A program made the translations under genes and the position numbers. Shown in pieces: positions 34,906-45,400 of a DNA stretch of 64,000 nucleotides (position 1 is its first letter; every line of letters starts with the position of its first letter). The stretch comes from Firmicutes bacterium AF25-13AC (GTDB taxonomy: Bacteria; Bacillota; Clostridia; Lachnospirales; Lachnospiraceae). Location of the stretch: assembly GCA_003478935.1 (NCBI GenBank), contig QUFP01000010.1, positions 52,040-116,039 of the forward strand, given 5' to 3'. Under the pieces are notes generated by a model. The model had not been told where the DNA came from, did not search any database, and saw only the letters and a list, made by a program, of their open reading frames with translations.

Positions 34906-36746
34906 TTAACTATTTTTTTGAGCCTCAATACGCTCTGCCAAATCACTTAAATACACCCAGCGTTCCATTTTTTGTTCAAGGAGTGCTTCGCTTTGTTCTT
35001 TTTTCTCTGACAACTCTCTCAGACGCACAAAATCAGTCGCCGCCGCATCCATATCCTTTTCAAGCTGTTCAATTGTTTCCTCCAGCGTTTGAATATCTTC
35101 TTCAATCGTGTTATATTCTCGCTGTTCAAGGTAACTAAAGCGAAGTTTCTGCTCTCTTACCGGTTTTTTCGTTACTTCTTCTGCCTTTTGCTGTTTTTTC
35201 TTTTCCTTTTCGCGCTCTGCTCTTTGTTTTTCTTCCTCCTCAGCTTGTTTCACAGCTGCATAATCACTATAACCGCCTTCATACTGGCGCAATGTGTGAT
35301 TTTCTTCAAAGGCAAACATACGGCGCACACAACGATCCAAAAAGTATCGATCATGTGATACAGTTACCACAATTCCTTCAAAACGGTCAAGATAATCTTC
35401 AAGAACTTCCATCGTGCGAATATCAAGGTCATTGGCCGGCTCATCCAAAATCAAAAAATTTGGTTCTTCCATAAGGACGCGAAGAAGATAGAGCCTCTTC
35501 TTTTCTCCTCCAGAAAGACTTTTAATCAGCTGCTGCTGCACGACTGGCGGGAATAAAAATCTATCAAGCATAACGGATGCAGACACGCTTCCCTCTGGTG
35601 TGCGAACATATTCTGCGGTATCACGAATGTAATCGAGTACTTTCTTATTCGGATCCATATAGGCAACACCTGCTGACGGATCTGATGCAATCTCCTGTGT
35701 ATAATAACCAATCTTAAGCGTCACACCTGCTGTTCTTGTACCTCTAAGCGGCATAATTGTTCCTGCTAAAATCTTCATAAGTGTAGTTTTTCCGCAGCCA
35801 TTTGGTCCTACAATTCCAATTCTGTCTCCTTTTAGAAAAATATAGGAAAAATCATGAAAACACTCATGACCCGGATAGCCACCTGCCAGGCCTTCCACTT
35901 CAAGCGTTGTCTTTCCAAGACGGCTTGCAACACTGTCCAGCTGCACAGTGCGATCTCTAACTGGTCCACGCTGCTCCTGTAAATTTTCAATTCGCTGAAT
36001 ATGAGCCTTCTGCTTTGTAGAGCGCGCACGTGCACCACGATTTAACCATTCCAGCTCAGTTCGTAACAAATTCTTCCGTTTTGCTGCTGCAGAATCTTCA
36101 TTTTGCTCTCGTTCTGCCTTTTTTTGCAGATAGCCCGAATAATTTGTCTCGTATGAATATAACTTGCATGATCTAATTCTGTGATGCGATTTGTTACCTG
36201 ATCAAGAAAATATCGATCATGTGTTACCATAATCATGGCTCCGCGATAGCGTCTGAGATAATCTTCCAGCCAATCAGCCATCTTTGTATCAAGATGATTT
36301 GTTGGCTCATCCAAAATCAAAATATCTGCTGGACGAAGAAGCGTCTTAGCAAGCGCAGCGCGTTTCTTTTGACCGCCTGAAAGCTGACCACATGGCTGAT
36401 TAAAATCATTCAGTTCAAAAGTCATCAACAATGTCTTGGCATCTGGCTCAAGAATCCATCGATCTTCTTCCTTTTCTCCCTGCAGCACATACTCCAAAAC
36501 ACTCATATCAGCCGGCATCTGCGGATTTTGTTCTAGGAAATGAAGTACAACATGATTAGCCACTGTACGGCTTCCCTCATCTGGCACTTCTGTTCCTGCC
36601 AATATACGAAGAAGTGTTGTTTTTCCTGTTCCGTTAATTCCAATTATTCCAACCTTCTCACCTTCATTCAAATAAAAGTTGGCCTGCTTTAGCAGTACTT
36701 TTTCTCCATAACTTTTTTGTGCTTGTTCCAAAGACAATAAATTCAT
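34906..36746 (-). CDS. ABC-F family ATPase, Uup-like (frameshifted in this sequence)
   Basis: Soluble twin-ATPase of the ABC-F family, which acts on ribosomes or DNA and not in transport. The first ATPase half has GINGTGKTTLLRILAG and LSGGQKKRAALAKTLL with EPTNHLDT; the second has GPNGCGKTTLMKILAG and LSGGEKKRLYLLRVL with LDEPANDLDI. The C-terminal coiled coil (KLRFSYLEQREYNTIEEDI) is of the Uup type. The frame breaks at about 36160 after ELDHAS; one T (AGTTAT to AGTTTAT) restores S-L-Y-S-Y-E and 613 residues. It follows the dehydrogenase gene by five bases. Confidence 0.93.
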
Positions 36747-36751
36747 TTTCT

Positions 36752-37726
36752 TTATCCTTTTGACTTTAAATTAACTACATGAATCGGTTTTCCATGTACA
36801 TAAGCGCTTAAATTTTCAACAGCTATATCCATCAATCGCTGTCTTGTTTCTTTTGCTGCCCATGCAATATGTGGCGTAATCAATACATTCGGTGCGCTTA
36901 AAAGTGGACTATCTTCTGGAATTGGTTCAGTCTCCACAACATCCATTGCCGCATAACTAACCTTGCCAGAAACAAGTGCTTCTTTTAAATCTTGTTCACA
37001 AATCAGTGGACCTCTTGCTGTGTTTAGCAAAATTACACCATCCTTCATTTTTGCTATGCTGTCTTTTCTAATCATTGCCATGTTTTCCTTAGTTAATGGA
37101 CAATGCAGGCTAATTACATCTGACTCCTTATATAATTCCTCAAGGCTTACTGAACGTACATGCTCTGTCAGAAGTTCTTCTTTGATTCCATGATGACCAT
37201 ATGCAATCACATTCATACCAAACGCAACTGCCAAACGTGCAACTGCCTGTCCAATATTTCCATATCCAATGATTCCCATTGTCTTTCCAGCAAGCTCCAT
37301 TGATGGATAACTCCAAAAACAAAAATCAGGACAATTGCTCCATTTTCCAGCCATAACCTGAGCTGAATGTGCCCCTACATGATGACATATCTCTAACAAC
37401 AATGCCATTGTAAGCTGTGCAACTGCCTGTGTACTGTAAGAAGGAATATTGCTGACCGGTATTTGTCGCTCATCCGCTGCCTCTAAATCTACTGTATTAT
37501 AGCCAGTTGACAATGTACCTATAAAACGAAGTGCCGGGCTTGCCTCAATGATCTTTCTTGTGATGACAACCTTATTAGTAAAGACAACCTCTGCCCCATC
37601 CATACGAGATAAGATCAGTTCTTTCGGTGTTCTGTCGTATACAATTACTTCTCCAAACTGGCGAAAACCATCCCAGCTTAAATCGCCAGGATTTTCTGTA
37701 TATCCATCTAATACCACAATTTTCAT
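36752..37726 (-). CDS. D-2-hydroxyacid dehydrogenase
   Basis: NAD(P)-dependent dehydrogenase of the D-isomer-specific family, most like glycerate/hydroxypyruvate reductases. I place the start at 37726 (MKIVVLDGYTENPGDL), 324 residues; AAGGTGAG precedes it. Motifs: the dinucleotide fold MGIIGYGNIGQAVARLAVAF, the catalytic Arg in LLNTARGPLI, the Glu in DVVETEPIP and the His in ITPHIAWAA. The exact substrate cannot be told from sequence. It heads a short leftward operon with the ABC-F gene. Confidence 0.9.
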   Translation of the reverse strand: MKIVVLDGYTENPGDLSWDGFRQFGEVIVYDRTPKELILSRMDGAEVVFTNKVVITRKIIEASPALRFIGTLSTGYNTVDLEAADERQIPVSNIPSYSTQAVAQLTMALLLEICHHVGAHSAQVMAGKWSNCPDFCFWSYPSMELAGKTMGIIGYGNIGQAVARLAVAFGMNVIAYGHHGIKEELLTEHVRSVSLEELYKESDVISLHCPLTKENMAMIRKDSIAKMKDGVILLNTARGPLICEQDLKEALVSGKVSYAAMDVVETEPIPEDSPLLSAPNVLITPHIAWAAKETRQRLMDIAVENLSAYVHGKPIHVVNLKSKG

Positions 37727-37755
37727 ATTCTCACCTTTTTCTTTTTTTCGTTGAC

Positions 37756-37784
37756 AGTATACCATCTTTCACACAGACAGGCAA
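37756..37784 (-). promoter_or_regulatory. Promoter of the dehydrogenase/ABC-F operon
   Basis: TTGCCT (37779-37784) and TATACT (37756-37761) on the minus strand are 17 bases apart, about 30 bases before the start codon. Confidence 0.65.
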
Positions 37785-37797
37785 GCGCTTATTTTCT

Positions 37798-37835
37798 AAC
37801 AAAAACCTGCTAGTGCATCAACACTAACAGGTTCT
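37798..37835 (-). terminator. Terminator of the tRNA operon
   Basis: AACCTGCTAGTG (37804-37815) and CACTAACAGGTT (37822-37833) pair over 12 bases with one G-U/mismatch position, and Ts follow on the minus strand. It lies after the last tRNA. Confidence 0.75.
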
Positions 37836-37866
37836 TATCTCTAATTATGTTTTTTCAAAAAAAAGA

Positions 37867-37938
37867 AGCGCGAGACGGGATTCGAACCCGCGACCCTCGC
37901 CTTGGCAAGGCGATACTCCACCACTGAGCCACTCGCGC
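37867..37938 (-). tRNA. tRNA-Gly (GCC anticodon)
   Basis: The 72 bases fold as a cloverleaf: acceptor GCGCGAG/CTCGCGC, anticodon stem TCGCC/GGCGA around loop TTGCCAA, and T-arm GCGGG-TTCGAAT-CCCGT. The 3' CCA is not encoded. It is the third gene of a three-tRNA transcript. Confidence 0.97.
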
Positions 37939-37965
37939 ATAAAATCTACAGAATCTCTTCTGTAA

Positions 37966-38036
37966 AGCGGGTGATGGGAATCGAACCCACGTATCTAGCT
38001 TGGAAGGCTAGTGTTCTACCATTGAACTACACCCGC
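37966..38036 (-). tRNA. tRNA-Gly (TCC anticodon)
   Basis: The 71 bases fold as a cloverleaf: acceptor GCGGGTG/CACCCGC, anticodon stem CTAGC/GCTAG around loop CTTCCAA, and T-arm GTGGG-TTCGATT-CCCAT. CCA is not encoded. It is the middle gene of the tRNA transcript. Confidence 0.97.
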
Positions 38037-38040
38037 ACAA

Positions 38041-38113
<73 letters not shown>

Positions 38114-38157
38114 ATTTCATAAGCATCAAGTTTTCTTTCTCAATGCCAACAAAAAGT

Positions 38158-38186
38158 ATTTTACAATATAATCAAGAAAATGTCAA
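38158..38186 (-). promoter_or_regulatory. Strong promoter of the tRNA operon
   Basis: Consensus TTGACA (38181-38186) and TAAAAT (38158-38163) on the minus strand with a 17-base spacer, about 45 bases before tRNA-Phe. This is the best promoter in the window, as expected for stable RNA. Confidence 0.8.
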
Positions 38187-38344
38187 GTATATTTTTTCTT
38201 TTTTTACTTAAGTTGTCAATATATGGTTGCAGTTCAAGTTCAGCACTCTTGAAATTATCATCATGTAATATGTTTTTTATACCTTCCAAAGGAAGCCTCG
38301 CCCCTTTAGTGGCGATTTTGCAATGTGGCTTGAGATTATTTTAA

Positions 38345-39238
38345 TTATTCAGCCACTTCATCCAGATGTGGATCTGGGATGTCATCACCGCCAACATAAG
38401 TTCCACACACTATTGTACGATCAAAACTGTTTGGAACACAGGTAGAAAACGCAATCACGTGTCCATCCTCACTCAGCTTTACATCTCCCTGCATACTGTT
38501 TCGCAACTTTAATTCACTTTGCCATTTAAAAAAATCCTCTCCCCATCCGTCAAAAGATCTCTGAAAAACATCTGCTGCGCGATGGCACTGGAAAATGGAG
38601 AAAATCTGATAACGGTAGTTACCTTCCGGAGTCAGAATCCAGAAATATGGTTCTTCATCGTATAAGGTTTGATCTTTAAGCCTAGCCAGATCTGACAACA
38701 TCGAACCATCACGAACATTATGACCATAGATAATAGAGTATGGTGATGAAAAATCATCTGCCATACGGTAGTCCATAAAAATGCAGCCTGCTTTTGAGGT
38801 ATCACTCGACAGGTCGTAAGTTCGATGCACATAATATTCATTGTCATCAGCCTGCAAAACAGGATAAGATATCTGCGGCAGTCCTGTAAAATATACCCAG
38901 CCAATAATATCCTCATTGATTTCCTTTAACTCATCCCAGTCAACAGAAATAGGAGCACTTTTTGAAATGCGCTTTCTTTTTTTTCGATACTTTTTCCCCC
39001 CATTCTCCAAATATTCCTCAGTTGTTTTCAAATAATCTTTTGTTGTTTCTTCTGCTTCGTTTTCTTTTTCTTCCGATTTTATAACCTCATCGCGAAGATC
39101 AGAATATAAGTCACGATCTTTTGAGTAAGCTGCATAGTAGCAATAAAGCTTCCATCCAGCCCCCGCTACCACAAAAAGCAAAACAAATAAAAGCACAAGA
39201 AGCAACACGGTGCTGATTCTGATTTTCTTCTTTTTCAT
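38345..39238 (-). CDS. srtB: Class B sortase (SrtB)
   Basis: Membrane-anchored cysteine transpeptidase that links surface proteins to peptidoglycan. From the start at 39238 (MKKKKIRISTVLLLVLL), 297 residues: a basic N-terminus, one membrane anchor (about 9-31), a charged linker, then the catalytic barrel. The class B triad is visible: His in SIIYGHNVRDGSMLSDL, Cys in IAFSTCVPN, Arg in FDRTIVCG. WVYFTGLPQISYPVLQADDN and the HRTYD segment fit class B. It lies about 200 bases downstream of the giant adhesin gene, its likely substrate, which carries a PVVTG sorting motif. Confidence 0.93.
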   Translation of the reverse strand: MKKKKIRISTVLLLVLLFVLLFVVAGAGWKLYCYYAAYSKDRDLYSDLRDEVIKSEEKENEAEETTKDYLKTTEEYLENGGKKYRKKRKRISKSAPISVDWDELKEINEDIIGWVYFTGLPQISYPVLQADDNEYYVHRTYDLSSDTSKAGCIFMDYRMADDFSSPYSIIYGHNVRDGSMLSDLARLKDQTLYDEEPYFWILTPEGNYRYQIFSIFQCHRAADVFQRSFDGWGEDFFKWQSELKLRNSMQGDVKLSEDGHVIAFSTCVPNSFDRTIVCGTYVGGDDIPDPHLDEVAE

Positions 39239-39383
39239 AAATGTATCCAAAGCTCCTTTCCCGCAGATTCAACATTTCGACGTTTAAACTAACAATATTC
39301 GCCATTACTAGCCCGGTGCAATTATAATAACAGCTGCCAATATTTTTTTATAATCCTCACTTTACACATTCACTATTTAATTA

Positions 39384-39408
39384 CAGCCCCGGTTTGGGGC
39401 CGGGGCTG
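39384..39408 (-). terminator. GC-rich hairpin after the giant adhesin gene
   Basis: CAGCCCCGG (39384-39392) and CCGGGGCTG (39400-39408) are a perfect 9-bp inverted repeat with a seven-base loop, in otherwise AT-rich DNA. On the minus strand it is followed by an AT-rich but not pure-T tract, so it is probably a terminator, possibly a leaky one that lets srtB be expressed. Confidence 0.65.
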
Positions 39409-39445
39409 CCTGTGTTTTGTCTCGTGGATATATTTTTTTCAGGCT

Positions 39446-42400
39446 TTATGCATGTTTTCTCTTTCTTCTTACCAGTACCGTCGCTACTGCTACTGCTGCT
39501 ACCAGTGCTGCCAACAGGCTCAGTACATACGGCATCGGACTCGAATCATCTCCTGTTACTACTGGTGGAATCACCAGCTGTACCGGTACGCTTACCGTCT
39601 GATCCTCATCTGTAAGATCACTGTGATCAACGATTTGGTTACTCTGTGTGTCATACAGTGTCTCAAAGACTACCAGTGTCTTTCCCTGCAGCTTTGTGGT
39701 ATCAAATGTGAAGGTTACTTCTACACTTCCATCTGCTGCCTCAGCTGTAAAGGTAGTTTCTGCGGTTACACCAATCGGCTCTCCGCTTGCCTTATCCATA
39801 ATGGTTCCCTTTAATACGTAGGTCTTTCCTGTGGTCAGACCCTTGTATGTTACGGTATCCACTAAAGTTACATTTGTTCCCAGTACCATGGTCTTTGAAC
39901 CGTCAGTACCATTTACTGCTGTTGTGTGAATCTCCGGATAAGAGATTGTCTGATCCTCATCTGTCAGATCTTCATGGGTTCCAATGGAGATTCCCTCATA
40001 AATGACATCCTCGAAAGCAACGATCTTCTTTCCTGCCAGTGCAGAAGAATCAAATGTGAACTCAAGAATGATGCTTCCGTCTACTTCTTCGGCAACGAAG
40101 GTCTTTTCTGCCGTTACTTCCTTTCCGTCAACTGTTAACGGCTCGCCTGTTTCCTTAACCATAAGTTTGCCGCTTACGGTATACTCCTTGCCAGGAATCA
40201 GGTTCGTGTAGAATACTTCATCCAGTACTGTAGTTTCCTTTGCAACAACACCGTCATGATCGCCGGTTACTTTATCTGTTGCGGTTGTATGAATCTCCGG
40301 GATATGGACGGTCTGGCCCTCATCGGTGATGTCGGCATGTACCGCTACTTCCTTTTCCTCTGTATACAGAGTCTCGAAAGCAACCAGTGACTTTCCTGCT
40401 AATGCGGAAGAATCAAAGGTAAAGGTAATGTCGATGCTTCCCTCTTCGGTTTCTGCGATAAAGGTTTCACATGCGATAATATCATTGCCCTCGGCATCTG
40501 TGATTACTTCTCCGTTAACCTTATCAACAAGCTTTCCGGTCATTACATACTCGCGGCCAACCTCTAAGCCCTTGTATTCTACTGTATCAACGATAACAGC
40601 ATCTTCCTTCGCCTTTTCGATGTGGTCCTCAGTATCCTCTCCGATTGCCGTTGTCTTGATTTTTGGAACATAAACTGTCTGATCCTTGTCCTCAATGTCA
40701 GCATGAACTGCGATCTCGATACCCTTATACTCTAAGGTTTCGAATGCTACTACAGTCTTTGGAGCAACAAGTGAAGAATCGAATGTAAAGATAACATCAA
40801 CGCTTCCCTCGGACTTCTCAGGTGTAAATGTAGTCTCGGCAGTGATCGGCTTATCGTCGATAAGTACCTCTTCACCTGTCTCCTTGTTCATAAACACTCC
40901 CTTAACGGTGTACTCCTTGCCGGGTAACAGATGACTGTAATGTACGGTATCAATGATGGTTGCAGTCTCTTCGGACTTCGTATGGTTAATCTCAGTCTTC
41001 TGATCGGCTGCCGTGGTGTGGATCTCTGGAATATAAACCGTCTGGCCCTCATCGGTAAGATCGTGATGTCTTCCGACCTCTTTGCCTTCCGTGTAAAGAG
41101 TTTCGAATACAACGGTTGTTGTACCTGCAAGCTTAGAAGCATCCAGTGTGTAGGTTAATGTGATTGTCATGTCTGCCTTATCAGCAACAAAGGTTTCCTC
41201 GGATACGATCTGTTCTTCATCAACAAGAAGCTCTTTTCCAGTCGTCTTGTCCATCAGAACACCCTTAACAGTATACTCGTTACCAACCTTCAATCCTGTC
41301 AGTGCAACTTCATCAATAATTGTTACCTCTTTGTTTGCACCAGTTACATGATCCTCAGTGTCAGTTGCTGTTGCTGTGGTATGAACATCCGGGATATAGA
41401 CGGTCTGGTTCTCATCCTCAATGTCCGCATGAACAGCGACTTCGATTCCCTTGTACTCCATAGACTCAAATGCGACTACTGTAGTTCCTGCGATTGCTGA
41501 TGCGTCAAACTCGAATACAACTTCTACACTTCCTTCTGCCTTTTCAGCTACGAAAGTGGTGCCTGCAGTTACCTTCTTACCATCAATCAGGACTGGTTCT
41601 CCGATCTTCTTATTCATGAGTGTTCCGGTTACGGTATACTCTTTTCCCGGTAACAGGGAAGAATAGGAAACTGTATCAATGATCTTTGCCTTTGGCAGTG
41701 CCTCAATGTGATTAATTTTTGTAATGCCATCCTTTGCATTGGTACGAATCTTTGGAAGGTATACCGTCTGTGCCTCATCCCCGATCTCTGCATGGATACC
41801 GACTTCCTTACCTTCAGTGTACAGAGTTTCGAATACAACAATCATGGTATCCTCTAATGCAGATCCGTCAAACTTAAAGGTAACATCAACTGTTCCCTTC
41901 TGTGCCTTTACTGTAAATGTACTCTCTGCGGTTACTTCCTTACCATTTACGGTGATGACCTTTCCTGTTGCCTTATTCATAAGAACACCCTTTACGGTGT
42001 ACTCTCTGTCAACTTCAAGTCCTTCATAGGAAACAGTATCAACAATGGTTACATCCTTCTTTGCCTCTGTTACATGATCCTTTGTATCATCTGCGATTGC
42101 AGTGGTATATACCTTCGGAATGTAAACTGTCTGATCCTTGTCGGTGATCTCGGCATGAACTGCAATCTGGATCTTCTTATATGTAAGGGTTTCAAATGCA
42201 ACAACTGTCTTAGGTGCTACAACACTTGCATCAAAGGTAAAGATTACATCAACACTTCCCTCTGCCTTTTCCGGGGTAAAGGTGGTGCTTGCGGTAATCT
42301 CCCTGCCGTTAGCCATAACAGCCTTTCCTGTTTCCTTATTCATCAATGTTCCGCTTACTGTATACTCTCTACCCGGAAGCAGATTTGTATAGGAAACTGT

Positions 42401-45400
42401 ATCAATGATGGTGGCTGTCTTGTTTGCCTCGGTATGGTTAATCTTTGTTGTCTGATCCTTTGCAGTTGTATGAATCTCTGGAATATATACTGTCTGCTCT
42501 GCATCCTCAAGGTCAGCATGTGCTGCCAGAAGTGCGCCGTCAGAATAAAGTTTTTCAAATACAACTGTGGTAGTTCCTGCAAGCTGTGAAGCATTCAACT
42601 CATAGGTCAGTGGAACGGTCATTTCGTGTGCATCGGCTGTGAATGTTCTTCTTGCAATAATGGTATTTCCATAAATCACAATCGGCTTTCCAGTCGTTGC
42701 ATCCATCAAAATTCCGCTCAGTGTATACTCTGTGCCAAGCTTCAGTGCCTTAAGTGCTACCTGATCGGTGATTGTAACCGTCTCGTTAGCACCGACAACA
42801 TGATCTTTTGTGTCATCGCTTGTTGCTGTTGTATGTACTGACGGGAAGTACTCGGTCTGTCCCTCATCACGAAGATCAGCATGGACGGCTACTTCCTTGC
42901 CCTCTGTGTACATATGCTCAAATGCTACAGTGGTCTTTCCTGCCAGAGAAACACCTGAAAACTTGAATGTAATCTCAATCGCTCCATTTGGCTTCTCAGC
43001 AGTAAATTCATTCGATGCAGTGATCTCTTTTCCTGCATCATCAAGAAGTGCTTTTCTAGTTTCCTTATCAACAAGTGTTCCTGTTACAGAATACTTACGA
43101 CCAACCTCTAGTCCATTATAGCGAACGGTATCAATTAGTGTAATCTCCTTATCAGCTGCTGCATTATGGCTGCCATTTTCAGAGTCGATAATGGTTGTCT
43201 TGATACTCGGAACATAGATCGTCTGATCGGTGTCTGAAATATCGGTATGAGATGCAACTGTATCACCATCTAATTCCAGATACTCATAGAATACGAGCTT
43301 TCTTCCACCAATCTCAGATGCGTCAAAAGTAAAGGTAACATCGACTGATCCGTTTGGTGTTGTTGGGGTAAATTCGGTACTTGCAGTAATGGTTCTTCCG
43401 TTTACCATCAGAGCATTTCCTGCTGAAGTCATCAGCACACCCTTCATGGTATACTTCTTACCCGGCAGTAAATTCTCGTAAGTTACGGTATCAACAACAG
43501 TTGCATTGCTGTCTGCTTTTACCTGATTCAGTCCAGTATTGGCATCAAGTGCTTTTGTACGGATCTTTGGCACATAGACAGTCTGTCCTTCATCGTAAAG
43601 ATCTGCATGAACAGCATATCTTCTGCCTTTGTAGTATACTTCCTCAAAAGCGACAATCGTCTTACCTGCTAAAGATACACCTACAAAATTGAATGTAATG
43701 TCAACACTACCATCTTTTGCCGGAGCGACAAATTCTTTTGATGCGGTAATCTCATTACCGTCATCGTCCAGAACAGCCTTGCCAGTGTCAGCATCCATCA
43801 AAGTTCCGGTGATTGTATAGGTTTCTCCAACCTTCAAGCCAGAATAGGTTACAGTATCAATAATACTTACGGAATCAGTTGCATTTGCTACATGATCCTC
43901 GGTCTTTGAATCTCGTGCAGTTGTCTGGATGCTAGGGAATGTAACTGTCTGATTCTCATCGTCCTTATCCTTATGCTCTGCACAAAACTCGCCATTCAAG
44001 GAAAGCTCTTCAAAAGCAACTACTGACTTTCCAACAAGAGCAGATGCATCAAATGTAAATACAACATCCTGTGTTCCATTCTTCTCAGTTGGAGTAAAGT
44101 CAACTGTCTGAGTCATCAGCTCAGTCAATGCTTCTCCATCTTTAATGTAAAGAGTTCCTGTTAAGGTATAGGTCTTATCGGTATCCAGATTCTTATAAGC
44201 AACATGATCGGTTAAGGTAATGGAGGATACTGGTTCTGTGAAATGTTCTCCATTTACATCAACCAGTGTTGTTTTAATTCCCATCGGAACGTTGTTAACT
44301 GTTCCAAGATCAAGAACCTTTCCGTCGGTGTCGATTGTGAAGGTGTTGGTATACATCTTCATGCTTCTGGTTGCTTCGGTCTTTAACTCGGTGATGGTAT
44401 AAGTGCCATATACAAATGCTCCATAAGAATCATTTGCAGCTGTCATGGTTCCTTCGCTGCCCATGCCAAACCAAAGTCCTGCATCCTTTGCCAGAGAATC
44501 AATTACGCTCTGCGGAACAACGTCCTTTTCTCCATACTTTGAAAGAACATCATCGTTTGCATTGGTATTTGTGGTCTTTCCAGTTGCGGAAGTGAAGTTT
44601 CCATTCGCATCAGTTAAGATGTAATGTGTTTCACCAGTTGCGTTGTTGGTAATACAAAACGGAATGTAAGCAAGTGCTTCACCTGTGTCAGAATTTTTCT
44701 TCACGAAGGACAGATCACCACGAACAACACGGTCTGTAAAGGTAACTGCATTCATGTTTGTTTCGTACTGAATAAATGCGCCACCCTGATACTCAACAAC
44801 ATTGAAATAATGGATTTGACCATCATTCGTGTAATAATTGTTTGCCGATTTTTCTCTAACAGCATAATGACCAATCGGATACTGAGTAGTCATGGTCACA
44901 TTTCCCTCAGCATCTGAGGTTACTGTCTCGATTGTCTCACCCTTTTTATAAGTGGTATTTCCAATGATAACAGAATCGTCTAAACAATAAACCTCAAAGG
45001 TGATACCGTCAAAGTTCGTTCCACCCATAGCAGCTTTCTTATTAAGCTCAAGATCATGCTTTTCCATCTTTGGAGTGCCGTTGATCTGACGCTCGGCATA
45101 TGTTAAGGTTACGGCAGTCTCGTCATCCAGAGAAGTTGAAAGAGCATTGCCGCTCTTTAAATATACTGCAGAGTTCTCATCAACAAACTGGAATAAATAT
45201 ACGTTATTAGTTCCAGAAATCGTTGCACCAGTTTTTGCACTGCTTACGACAGCTCCATCTTTTGTAAAGCCTGCCGGTGCTTTTGTTTCTTCAACAGTGA
45301 TGGTTCCAAGGGGAATAATATAGTTTCCAACATGAGTTTTTCCAAAAACTGCACCTGCACTATTACTATTTGGAACAATACACTCATCTTTTAATGATGC

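Noticed and set aside
34906..36746. Two half-size ABC ATPases as separate genes
   Set aside because: Both halves belong to one ABC-F protein; the coiled-coil linker is split by a one-base deletion.
38115..38344. A gene between the tRNAs and the sortase
   Set aside because: Only the tRNA promoter and small hairpins (CTTCC/GGAAG, TCGCC/GGCGA) are found; no frame with a ribosome site.
39585..44290. Regular spacing of similar sequence as a possible CRISPR array
   Set aside because: The period is about 362 bp, the repeats are open coding sequence for VaFE domains, and there are no short identical repeats with unique spacers.
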